Notes under the pieces: model-generated
Databases searched by the model: none
What the model saw: only the letters and a program-made list of their open reading frames with translations
What the model was told of the DNA's origin: nothing
Translations under genes and position numbers: made by a program
Part shown: positions 40,848-48,442 of the stretch, in pieces
Numbering within the stretch: the stretch's first letter is position 1
Layout of the letters: each line of letters starts with the position of its first letter
Source: Microbacterium aerolatum
GTDB lineage: Bacteria; Actinomycetota; Actinomycetes; Actinomycetales; Microbacteriaceae
Assembly (NCBI RefSeq): GCF_007988825.1
Contig: NZ_BJUW01000009.1
Coordinates: 1-64,000 of the forward strand
Reading direction: 5' to 3'
DNA: 64,000 bases

Positions 40848-42490
40848 CGGCGTCCATCGTCGGCATCACCGAGCAGCTGCTCGCCACGACCAGGGATGTG
40901 TACGCGGACGATGAGAGCGTGCTCGAGATAATCGATCAGCTCGAGGAACGTCTGCACGAGCCGCTGCGCCTGGCGCTGGCCGGGATGGTGAAAGCCGGTA
41001 AATCGACACTGCTGAATGCGATGCTCGGCGAACGCATCGCGCCCACCGACACCGGGGAGTGCACGCGCGTCGTGACCTGGTACCGGTATTCGCCGACGCC
41101 GACGATCACACTGCACCCGCGTACCGGCGCGCCGCGACGGATGCCGATCCGCCGGGACCGCGGTCTGCTCGTACTCGACCTCGGCGACCTCTCCGCAGAG
41201 GAGGTCGAGTGGATCGATGTGGGCTGGCCGCTCCAGGCTCTGAAGTCGGTGATCCTGATCGACACGCCGGGCATCGCCTCGCTCTCCGCCGACACCTCGA
41301 CTCGCGCCTTCCGCTTCCTCACTCCCGACGACGCGCCGTCCGCGGCCGACGCGGTCGTGTATCTGCTGCGCCATCTGCACGGGTCGGATGTGAAGTTCCT
41401 CGAGGCCTTCCGCGACAACGCCGCGGGGGCCGCGCAGACCGTGTGCGCCGTCAGCGTGCTCTCGCGCGCGGACGAGGTCGGATCGGGGCGCATCGATTCG
41501 CTGCTCTCGGCGCGACGGGTCGCGCACCGCTATCAGCGCGATCCGGAGCTCGCGTCGCTCACTCTCGGCGTGATCCCGGTGACCGGTCTCCTGGCCGAGG
41601 GCGCGCGAACGCTGCGCGAGAGCGAGTACATCGCGTTCCGCGAGCTGTCGGCTCTCGATCGCGATGAACGCGAACGACTGCTCGTGTCGGCCGACCGGTT
41701 CCTCCGAGAGACGGATGCGACCGGCCTCAGCGTCATCGTGCGCCGTGATCTGCTCGCCCGGTTCGGCATCTTCGGCGTACGGATGGCGACCGCGATCATT
41801 CGCGGCGGAGCATCCAGCTCCTCAGAGCTCTCCGAAGAACTCGTGCAGCAGAGCGGTCTGCTGGAGATCCAGGACTTCGTCGCGGGACAGTTCCAGCCGC
41901 GCGCGGCGACCCTGAAAGCCCGTGGGATCGTGCTCCAGCTCGAGCGCCTGACTCGGGATTTCCCGAGGGCAGGCACAGAAGCGATCCGCGCCGGGATCGA
42001 GCACTTCACCCTGGCCGCGCACACGCTGCGAGAGCTCTCGCTGCTCGCGGACGCCAGATCGAAGGGGCTGCCGCTGGCCGACGAGGACGCGGCAGAAGCC
42101 GAGCGGATCATCGGCGCGGAAGGCACGGACGCGCCCACCCGGCTCGGCCTGTCGCCCCAGGCGGACGCCGCCGCCGTGCATGCCGCAGCGCGCGAGGGCG
42201 TCGCGCGCTGGCGCAGGATGAGCTCATCGCCGCTCGCCGATCGTGCCGTGCTCGACGTCTGCCGTGTGGTGATCCGCACGCTCGAGCAGATCGCTTCGGA
42301 GGCCTCAGAGGTCGGCCCGGGGCGGAGCCTCCGCGCCACCGCGTCGGACGACGTCGACACGGCGGGACGTCCACCGCATGGCGCGGGGCAGGATGCTGCA
42401 CAGCAGCGCCAGGATGACGAGCCCGGCCTCCGCCGCGATCATCGTCTGAAACTGCGCGCCGTGGGTGCCCAGAGCCACCCACTCGGGTGA
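40844..42490 (+). CDS. Dynamin-like GTPase, IniC-type, with run-on C-terminus
   Basis: 548 residues. G1 G-M-V-K-A-G-K-S at 47-54, switch T74 in C-T-R-V-V-T-W-Y, G3 D-T-P-G at 140-143 and G4 S-R-A-D at 207-210. It lacks the strong hydrophobic hairpin of its partner, as in IniC. M. tuberculosis IniC is, from memory, about 490 residues; here homology-like sequence ends near residue 487 (T-L-E-Q-I-A-S-E-A-S-E-V). The last 61 residues run antisense through the convergent membrane-protein gene and are low-complexity. This suggests a lost stop codon or a sequencing frameshift. Function as for the IniA-type protein; the two probably act together. Confidence 0.85.
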   Translation: MTASIVGITEQLLATTRDVYADDESVLEIIDQLEERLHEPLRLALAGMVKAGKSTLLNAMLGERIAPTDTGECTRVVTWYRYSPTPTITLHPRTGAPRRMPIRRDRGLLVLDLGDLSAEEVEWIDVGWPLQALKSVILIDTPGIASLSADTSTRAFRFLTPDDAPSAADAVVYLLRHLHGSDVKFLEAFRDNAAGAAQTVCAVSVLSRADEVGSGRIDSLLSARRVAHRYQRDPELASLTLGVIPVTGLLAEGARTLRESEYIAFRELSALDRDERERLLVSADRFLRETDATGLSVIVRRDLLARFGIFGVRMATAIIRGGASSSSELSEELVQQSGLLEIQDFVAGQFQPRAATLKARGIVLQLERLTRDFPRAGTEAIRAGIEHFTLAAHTLRELSLLADARSKGLPLADEDAAEAERIIGAEGTDAPTRLGLSPQADAAAVHAAAREGVARWRRMSSSPLADRAVLDVCRVVIRTLEQIASEASEVGPGRSLRATASDDVDTAGRPPHGAGQDAAQQRQDDEPGLRRDHRLKLRAVGAQSHPLG

Positions 42491-42901
42491 CAGCACCACG
42501 AGCAGCGCCAGCAGTGCCAGAGTGGCCAGCTGCCACCACCGAACGTTCGGCCGGCGGTTGTTGAACGACACCATCAGCGTGATCTGCGCCAGCAGCACCG
42601 CGACGAGCGTGCCGAAGACGATCCAGAACAGGATGTCGGCGGCGCTCGTGTACGTCTCGTCGCTGCGGCCCTCGGTCACAGCGCGGGCGACGTCCTCGAT
42701 GAGCGGCAGCAGCTCCTCGCGGACGACGAACAGGAACACCACCGCGAACGCCCCGACGGCGAAGCTGATGATCCAGAAGAACTGACTGAGCCGCACCTCG
42801 AACGGCGGCGTCGCCTTCACCATCACCGGCGCACCGTTGTCGCTGGACGTCGATGGCCGGCTCGGTGCTTCCCGAGCCGGCTCGGAGTCCTGTCGGGCCA
42901 C
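42305..42901 (-). CDS. Four-TM membrane protein of unknown function
   Basis: 198 residues from the GTG at 42901, 11 bases after the IniB-type stop. Basic N-terminal tail, then four membrane helices (about 42-65, 88-112, 125-142, 155-172) and an Arg-rich C-terminus. No family recognised. Its 3' end overlaps the convergent IniC-type gene by 186 bp. Position suggests a membrane component of the same system, co-transcribed with the IniB-type gene and the regulator. An in-frame upstream extension overlaps the IniB-type gene and was not used. Confidence 0.7.
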   Translation of the reverse strand: MARQDSEPAREAPSRPSTSSDNGAPVMVKATPPFEVRLSQFFWIISFAVGAFAVVFLFVVREELLPLIEDVARAVTEGRSDETYTSAADILFWIVFGTLVAVLLAQITLMVSFNNRRPNVRWWQLATLALLALLVVLSPEWVALGTHGAQFQTMIAAEAGLVILALLCSILPRAMRWTSRRVDVVRRGGAEAPPRADL

Positions 42902-42911
42902 GGCGCTGATG

Positions 42912-43628
42912 TCACTCCTCCTCGAGCGGCTCTTCCGCCAGCGGCTCGTCGGCGACGGCGGCGCTCGCCGCGTCGGCGTCGTACGAGTCATCGGCGGCGG
43001 CCATATCGCTGTCGAGGACGTCGGCGGGCTCCGGGACGTCGACCGGTGCCGCAGGCGCAGGCGCGGACTCGGGCGCCGCGGCCGGAGCCGGTGCAGCCGG
43101 GGCCGGCGTGGACACGTCGATGTCGGCGTCGTTGAAGCTGCCTTCGTTCGTCTCGTTCCCGATCGACACGTCGCCGACGGTCACGTCGGTGTCGCTCTCG
43201 TCGATCATGCCGTCCTCGCCCGCAGCGACCGAACCGTCGCCGGATGCGATGATCGCCTCCTGGTCGAAGAGCTGCGTGACATCGCCGCCCTCCGTCCAGA
43301 TGTTCTGGTTCACCGACTGGTCGACGGTCGTCGAGCGCGCGTCAATGGTGGTGAACTGCTGCACCATCCGCATGATCTCGTTCGTCACTTCGGTGTGATT
43401 GTTCGGCGCAGGGGGCGAATCGGGCTGGGAGCGCGTCACGACGTCCGGTCTGTCGACGATGACAGGACGCACGGCTGCGACATCGGCCATGCACGCGCTG
43501 CGGAGGTTGTTCTCCTCGAGCGCTGAGTCCGGGTCTGTGGCGAATCCCTCGGCCGCGTCCGGATCACGGAGCAGGCTCAAGATGAAGGCGATCAGCGCAT
43601 CGGCGATCGTCTCGACCGGTGTCGTCAT
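42912..43628 (-). CDS. IniB N-terminal-type protein with shared GDGSVAAG domain
   Basis: 238 residues, GGGGGG eight bases before the ATG. Residues 10-58 (A-L-I-A-F-I-L-S-L-L-R-D-P-D-A-A-E-G-F, then A-L-E-E-N-N-L) match the N-terminal module of mycobacterial IniB (L-I-D-Y-I-L-S-L-F-R-S-E-D-A-A-R-S-F). Residues 94-159 (T-I-D-A-R, D-Q-S-V-N-Q-N-I, G-D-G-S-V-A-A-G, V-G-D-V-S-I-G-N) are a near-copy of residues 215-281 of the DNS-repeat protein. The end is Ala/Pro/Asp/Glu-rich. No signal peptide. Probably the scaffold or effector partner of the dynamins. Downstream of the LuxR regulator by 131 bp. Confidence 0.85.
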   Translation of the reverse strand: MTTPVETIADALIAFILSLLRDPDAAEGFATDPDSALEENNLRSACMADVAAVRPVIVDRPDVVTRSQPDSPPAPNNHTEVTNEIMRMVQQFTTIDARSTTVDQSVNQNIWTEGGDVTQLFDQEAIIASGDGSVAAGEDGMIDESDTDVTVGDVSIGNETNEGSFNDADIDVSTPAPAAPAPAAAPESAPAPAAPVDVPEPADVLDSDMAAADDSYDADAASAAVADEPLAEEPLEEE

Positions 43629-43688
43629 GGAGATGTCCCCCCTTTGGATATCGTTCGAAGCTCAACGTGCTTCGCCGAGCACCCGCCC

Positions 43689-43704
43689 CTGCGGGAGCCC
43701 GCAG
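43689..43704. other. Hairpin in the regulator/IniB-type gap
   Basis: CTGCGGG AG CCCGCAG, a 7-bp inverted repeat with a two-base centre, 56 bases downstream of the regulator stop. It could be an operator or attenuator for the IniB-type gene. A second one, ATCGGGG, 4 bases, CCCCGAT, lies at 43752-43769 over the regulator stop codon. Confidence 0.4.
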
Positions 43705-43759
43705 ATCCCCAGATCCTGCTTCGGATCGTATTCGGGCCTGACCGACCGGGCATCGGGGA

Positions 43760-46360
43760 TCACCCCGATACCCGCAGCTGCGGGGAGGGGGATTGACCGG
43801 TCGCGGACGCGCGGACGGGATGGATGGATGTGACGGCGTGGTCCTCGCCGATGAGCTGTCGCAGCTTCGTGAGCACCTCGGAGCGCGATGTCGCTCCGAG
43901 CCGGTTGCGGATATGGGCGATGTGGTGCTCTGCCGTGCGCGGCGAGATGAAGATCGCCTCGCCGATCTCTGCGTACGTCTTCCCCTGCAGCACCAGGCGT
44001 GCGACCTCGATCTCGCGATCGCTCAGCAGATCCTCTGGGGTCGTGCGAGCGCTGCCCTGCTCTGCGGTGTCTCCGGTCTCCGCGGTCTTGCGCGTGCCGT
44101 CCGTAGGGTGCAGCTCGCGAGCGCAGGCGAGCAGCCGAGCCGCGACCTTGCGGTCGTCCGTGCGCCCGGCACCGTGGCCGGCCAGGCGTGCGCCATCCCA
44201 TTTCAGGCCGATGGATGCGAGCCCCGCCGCCGCGGCCTCGACCGCTGCCGGGTCGACGGAACCGCCGAGCACGGAGGTCCAGACCCGCCCGGCCTTCGCC
44301 ATGACGGCGGCGACATGGCTGTCGGCGGATGCCGCGACCAGCGCCTTCGCGTGAGGTGTGAGGTGCGCTGGGTTACCGAGCAGGATGCCCTGCTGGATGC
44401 CGGCCCAGCGCAGATGTGCGATCCACAGCGGCGGGTCGTCGAGCTGAGCGGTGATCTCGAGCGCACGTGCGAAGTGCGGCCTGATGCGCGCGGCATCGCC
44501 CGCGCGGGTCGCGGCGCTGATGAGCTCTGCGAGCGGGTGCAGCAGGAAGAGGTCGATCTCGGTGCGCAGCACGATTCCGCGTGCGTGGCGCCAGGCTTCA
44601 TCCGCTCCGGAGGCATCCTCATAGCGTCGTGCGATCGCGACGCGCACCGCGTGCGCCAGCAGGGCGTCGCGTGCGGACAGGTCACCGGTCAGTTCGCGTG
44701 CCTGCGCCAGGTCGGCGCGTGCCTCGCCCGGGTGAGCGCACTGCACCGCGACCCAGGCGCGCCAGAGCAGCAGTCGCGGGGCCGCCCACGGTCCGCCGTG
44801 CCCGCCCCGGATCGCGTCATCGATCACGGCGCGCGCGGTCGAGGTCGCGCCGAGGCTCAGAGCGACGACGGCCGCGATCACGGCCGGCAGTTCAGGGACG
44901 GCGCCCGAGGCGCGCGAGCTCGTGTACATCTCGGCGGCGCGGACGAAGTCGGCGAGGACAGCCTCCGAACAGTCACCGGCGGTCGATGCCTCGAGGCCAC
45001 GGCGGAGCAGGTCCATCGACACGCTCAGGGTCGACGGCGCGACACCGGCATTGCGCGCCGGTGTCGACGACGTCGCTCCTGTGCCGAACGCCGCGATCGA
45101 CGCGAGAGCGGCCGAATCCACCGTGTCGGGCGGACGGGCGCGGTAGACGGCATCCGCCTGCGCCATCATTCCCCGCGCGGCCCATACTCCGGCCGAGATG
45201 TCCGTCAGCAGGTCGCCGTCAGCGGCACTGGTGACCGCGGTGGCATCCTCGGCGATCGCGATCGCGGTGTCCAGATCGCCGCGCGCCCAGGCGGCCCTGG
45301 TCCGCCTCGCGGTGAGGGCCGACGGATCGGCGCCGCACAGGAGCGCCTCGCGGTATGCCTCCTCGGCCCGGCCAGGTTCGGCATCCAGCATCCGATCGCC
45401 CTGCCGCACGAGCGCGGCGCCGACCGTCTCGGCGCCGATCTCCTCAGCCAGCGCGAGGAAGTCGGGATCCTCCGAGTCGGCACCGTGCTGTGCGGCGGCG
45501 AGCGGGCCGGTCAGCTCGGCGAGCCGACGGACCGGGATCGCTGCGCGGACGGCCGACAGCACGAGCGGAACAGGGCGACCGCTGCGCAGGAGGAGCCCTT
45601 CGGCGTACCCGCACAGGGCGGCATCGTCTGCGGCCGCATCCGTCGCCGCGCGCCTTGGCGCTCTCACACACAGCGCCTCGACGGCGTCGTGATGATCGGG
45701 GCTCACGGTGTCGAGCCGGTGCAGGATCGTCTCCTGGAGTGCGCGCTCGAGCTCGCCGTGGGCGGCGTCGGCGGCGCAGTCGAGCTCATCGTGCTGCGCA
45801 AGAGCCTCGGCGACCAGCCACGTGACGCCGCCGGTGGCGTCGAGGATGTGCTGCAGGCACGGCTCCGGCATCGCGCGCCCATGCGCGTCGAGGTACGGCA
45901 GCACGTCTGACCGGCTGACATGACCGAGCACGATCGCTGGGAGGGTGCGCTCGAGCATCCGGGCGACGACGCGCAGATGCTCGGATGCCGGCCACGGCCT
46001 GGCGGCGACGACGAGCGCCGCCGCCGGGTCGGCCGCCCGCGTGGCCAGTTGCGCGAACTGCTCTTCGTCGAGCAGATGCGCGTCGTCGATCAGGAGCACG
46101 GTGTCCGACGGGGTCCGCTCGATGGCAGCGGCGTCGGGGAGCTGCGTGAGGATCGCGGCCTCGCCCCGATCGAGGAGCACCCGGTGCAGGTGCCGCAGCG
46201 ACTCCGACTTCCCGGAGCCGGCGTTTCCGATGAGCATCGCCCGGGGAGGGGGCCCGGACGATGCGCCGATGGTCTCGATGGCGGCTCGCAGCTGCCGGTC
46301 CCAGAGGAAGGCGGGACCGGTATCCAGCGTGTGATCCGGCCGCATCGAAACAACAGTCAT
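43760..46360 (-). CDS. Large ATP-binding LuxR-family regulator, MalT/IniR-like
   Basis: 866 residues. N-terminal P-loop ATPase with Walker A G-N-A-G-S-G-K-S (45-52) and Walker B V-L-L-I-D-D-A-H (88-95), a long helical region that looks like TPR repeats, and a C-terminal LuxR helix-turn-helix (about 775-835: L-S-D-R-E-I-E-V-A-R-L-V-L-Q-G-K-T-Y-A-E-I-G, then S-P-R-T-A-E-H-H-I-A-H-I-R-N-R-L). This is the layout of MalT/LAL regulators and, from memory, of mycobacterial IniR (Rv0339c), the activator of iniBAC. It lies between the Hsp70-like and IniB-type genes. Probably the activator of the cluster, with the C-tract array at 37251 as a candidate target. The inducer is unknown. Confidence 0.88.
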   Translation of the reverse strand: MTVVSMRPDHTLDTGPAFLWDRQLRAAIETIGASSGPPPRAMLIGNAGSGKSESLRHLHRVLLDRGEAAILTQLPDAAAIERTPSDTVLLIDDAHLLDEEQFAQLATRAADPAAALVVAARPWPASEHLRVVARMLERTLPAIVLGHVSRSDVLPYLDAHGRAMPEPCLQHILDATGGVTWLVAEALAQHDELDCAADAAHGELERALQETILHRLDTVSPDHHDAVEALCVRAPRRAATDAAADDAALCGYAEGLLLRSGRPVPLVLSAVRAAIPVRRLAELTGPLAAAQHGADSEDPDFLALAEEIGAETVGAALVRQGDRMLDAEPGRAEEAYREALLCGADPSALTARRTRAAWARGDLDTAIAIAEDATAVTSAADGDLLTDISAGVWAARGMMAQADAVYRARPPDTVDSAALASIAAFGTGATSSTPARNAGVAPSTLSVSMDLLRRGLEASTAGDCSEAVLADFVRAAEMYTSSRASGAVPELPAVIAAVVALSLGATSTARAVIDDAIRGGHGGPWAAPRLLLWRAWVAVQCAHPGEARADLAQARELTGDLSARDALLAHAVRVAIARRYEDASGADEAWRHARGIVLRTEIDLFLLHPLAELISAATRAGDAARIRPHFARALEITAQLDDPPLWIAHLRWAGIQQGILLGNPAHLTPHAKALVAASADSHVAAVMAKAGRVWTSVLGGSVDPAAVEAAAAGLASIGLKWDGARLAGHGAGRTDDRKVAARLLACARELHPTDGTRKTAETGDTAEQGSARTTPEDLLSDREIEVARLVLQGKTYAEIGEAIFISPRTAEHHIAHIRNRLGATSRSEVLTKLRQLIGEDHAVTSIHPVRASATGQSPSPQLRVSG

Positions 46361-46381
46361 GGCGATCAGCTCGTCTTCTCT

Positions 46382-48337
46382 CTAGATCGGTTCCACAGAA
46401 GGAGGGGGAGGCGAGGGTTCTTCGGAGGGAGGCGGAGGCGTCGGGTCGGACGGCGGGGGGACTGTCGGGGTGGGGTCGGCGGGGGGATCGCTCGGTACCG
46501 GATCGGTCGGTGTCGGGTCGGCCGGGGGCGTGGTCGGCGTCGGGTCGGCCGGCGGCGTCGTCGGCGTCGGATCGGGTGGGGGCGTGGTCGGTGTCGGATC
46601 GTCCGGCGGCGTGGTCGGACCCGGATCAGTGGGTCCGGGGTCGGGCGCCGGCTGAGAGGTGGGCGACGGTGTCGGCCGCGGGGTGGGCTTCGGGGTGGGC
46701 CTCGGGTCTGAGACCGGCGCCGCCGCGTTCTCCACCACCGGGCCGCGCTGCCGAGGAGACTTCGGAGCACTCGCCCGCGGCGTCTTCTCCGCGGAGAGCG
46801 TGTCGCGGACGGCGCTGCGCGGGCCGGGGTCCGGGGCATCGTCCTTCACGATGATGGGCGCCGGTGCCGGCACGGAAGCCCGAGGGGCGATCTCGTCAGG
46901 GGCAGTGAGCGTTCCGGTCCCGGAGAACAGCGGAGCGAAGGGGTCAGCGGCGGTCGCCTCGTCCACGACCTCCGGTGCGGTGGTCGCGGCGGGAGGGATC
47001 TCGGCGGTGACGTCCCGGAGGATCGCCGCGCCCGCGGTGCTGGTCGAGACGCCGACGGCGGCGAGCACGGCGGCAATGGTGACGATCGCCGGAGACGCCG
47101 AGCGCACGGATGCGGTGGCGAACAGCGGGATCAGGTGCCGCTTGCGGAGGCGCGGCGGCGCGTCATCGGCTTGCGCCGCCGCGGCCGGCTCGCTCTCGGC
47201 GTGGGCTGCGGGCAGCGCTGCCAGCTCGGCGGATTCCTGATGCTCGAGAAGGGCAGCCCTGGCAGCTCCCAGCGCAGCCGCGGCATCGGGCGCGCTGACG
47301 ATCGGGCGGTCGACCCGTTCGGACAGCCGCTGCGCCACGAGGGGGATGCGTGAGGATCCGCCGAGGAGGAGCACGTGCTCCAGCTGATTCTGGCTCACCT
47401 TCGCGCCGTCGAGGGCTTGCTCGACGGCATCCAGGGTGCGCTCCAGCGCGGGGTCGATCATCGTCTCGAGCTCGGAGCGCGTGATGCGCACGCTGGCGCT
47501 GCGTCCTGGCAGGGTGACGGGGATCGTGGCATCCGCGTCGAACGAGAGCGACTCCTTCGCCGCGACGCACGCGCGGCGAAGACGCGCGAACGCGACGCGA
47601 GCGGCGGCGTCGTCCACCGTGGATACCGTGTCGTCGGCACCGGATGTCCGCAGCGCGTGATCCAGCAGCAGGTCATCGAACAGCGACCCCGCGGCGTCGG
47701 CGATCGCGACGGGCTCGCCGAGGATGCGGAACTCCGCCTCGGAGTCCTTGCGCACGATGGTGGCCTCGAAGGCCTCGCCGCCCAGGTCGTAGACCGCCAC
47801 GACGGCGTTCACCGGCAGCGGCGGTGCCCCGGCATCGCGGAGCATCGCGTCGTGGTGGCGGATGGCGGCCTCGGCCGCGGTCATGAACCGGACGTCCTCG
47901 AACCCGGCGCCGCTCAGCGCCGTACGGAGCGCATCGATCCGATGCGAGGTCCACGCGGCCGGATGCGTGATCGCGATGGCAGGGCGCTGCTCGCGCGTCT
48001 GCGCGGCGAGCCCGGCGGCCCAGGTGGCGAGCTGTGCGGTCAGCTCAGCGGCGGGTACGGCACTGCCTCCGGCCATCAGGGGGATCTCGTCGCCGATCTC
48101 GGCGGTGAACCCGCGGATGAGGTTGTCGGGCCGGCTGAATCCGCGCTGCTCGGCCACGTCGCCGAACAGGATCTCGCCGTCGTCGGCGACGAATGCGAGC
48201 GCTGCGGTGCTACCGCCCCTGTGCCCCAGCACGTAGGAGTCGGTTTCGACATCTTCGCTCTGCGCGTGACCCGCAGACGCCGCGGTTATGCGACTGATCC
48301 CCAGGTCCAGCGCGAGCACGGCTTCGTACTCGCCCAT
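46382..48337 (-). CDS. Membrane-anchored Hsp70-like ATPase with proline-rich tail
   Basis: 651 residues from the ATG at 48337 with GGAAAGG upstream. Residues 1-365 form an actin/Hsp70-like nucleotide domain: L-A-L-D-L-G-I-S-R (phosphate 1), A-V-Y-D-L-G-G-E-A-F-E (phosphate 2) and H-V-L-L-L-G-G-S-S-R-I-P (adenosine loop). No peptide-binding domain follows. Instead there is an Ala-rich linker, basic R-L-R-K-R-H, a membrane helix (about 413-432) and a 200-residue tail that is disordered and Pro/Thr-rich (546-651, PPADPTPTT-type repeats). The ATPase is predicted inside and the tail outside. Such Hsp70-like genes often adjoin dynamin/IniB genes in actinobacteria. Twenty-one bases before the regulator gene. 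Confidence 0.85.
   Translation of the reverse strand: MGEYEAVLALDLGISRITAASAGHAQSEDVETDSYVLGHRGGSTAALAFVADDGEILFGDVAEQRGFSRPDNLIRGFTAEIGDEIPLMAGGSAVPAAELTAQLATWAAGLAAQTREQRPAIAITHPAAWTSHRIDALRTALSGAGFEDVRFMTAAEAAIRHHDAMLRDAGAPPLPVNAVVAVYDLGGEAFEATIVRKDSEAEFRILGEPVAIADAAGSLFDDLLLDHALRTSGADDTVSTVDDAAARVAFARLRRACVAAKESLSFDADATIPVTLPGRSASVRITRSELETMIDPALERTLDAVEQALDGAKVSQNQLEHVLLLGGSSRIPLVAQRLSERVDRPIVSAPDAAAALGAARAALLEHQESAELAALPAAHAESEPAAAAQADDAPPRLRKRHLIPLFATASVRSASPAIVTIAAVLAAVGVSTSTAGAAILRDVTAEIPPAATTAPEVVDEATAADPFAPLFSGTGTLTAPDEIAPRASVPAPAPIIVKDDAPDPGPRSAVRDTLSAEKTPRASAPKSPRQRGPVVENAAAPVSDPRPTPKPTPRPTPSPTSQPAPDPGPTDPGPTTPPDDPTPTTPPPDPTPTTPPADPTPTTPPADPTPTDPVPSDPPADPTPTVPPPSDPTPPPPSEEPSPPPPSVEPI
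46385..46702 (-). repeat. Proline-rich coding repeat of the Hsp70-like protein
   Basis: Tandem units of about 30 bases encode DPTPTTPPA-type decapeptides between residues 575 and 635, embedded in a Pro/Ser/Thr stretch from 546 to the end. Resembles wall-spanning Pro-rich segments. Confidence 0.75.
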
Positions 48338-48383
48338 TCCCTTTCCGCCTACCATCCCCAGAACTGGTGTCGGACACGGCTCA

Positions 48384-48389
48384 CTATAG
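48384..48389 (-). promoter_or_regulatory. Possible -10 box for the Hsp70-like gene
   Basis: Minus strand TATAGT, 47 bases before the ATG, in a 105-bp gap shared with the divergent rarD. No good -35 box at 17 bases (TTCCGC). Confidence 0.35.
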
Positions 48390-48442
48390 GTCGTTTGCCC
48401 GCCGGGCGGAAGAGGGTCCGAAGCCGGGGCTAGTGTGAGTCT

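Noticed and set aside
43793..45910. Plus-strand frame of 705 codons
   Set aside because: Antisense to the LuxR-type regulator, which has Walker and helix-turn-helix motifs.
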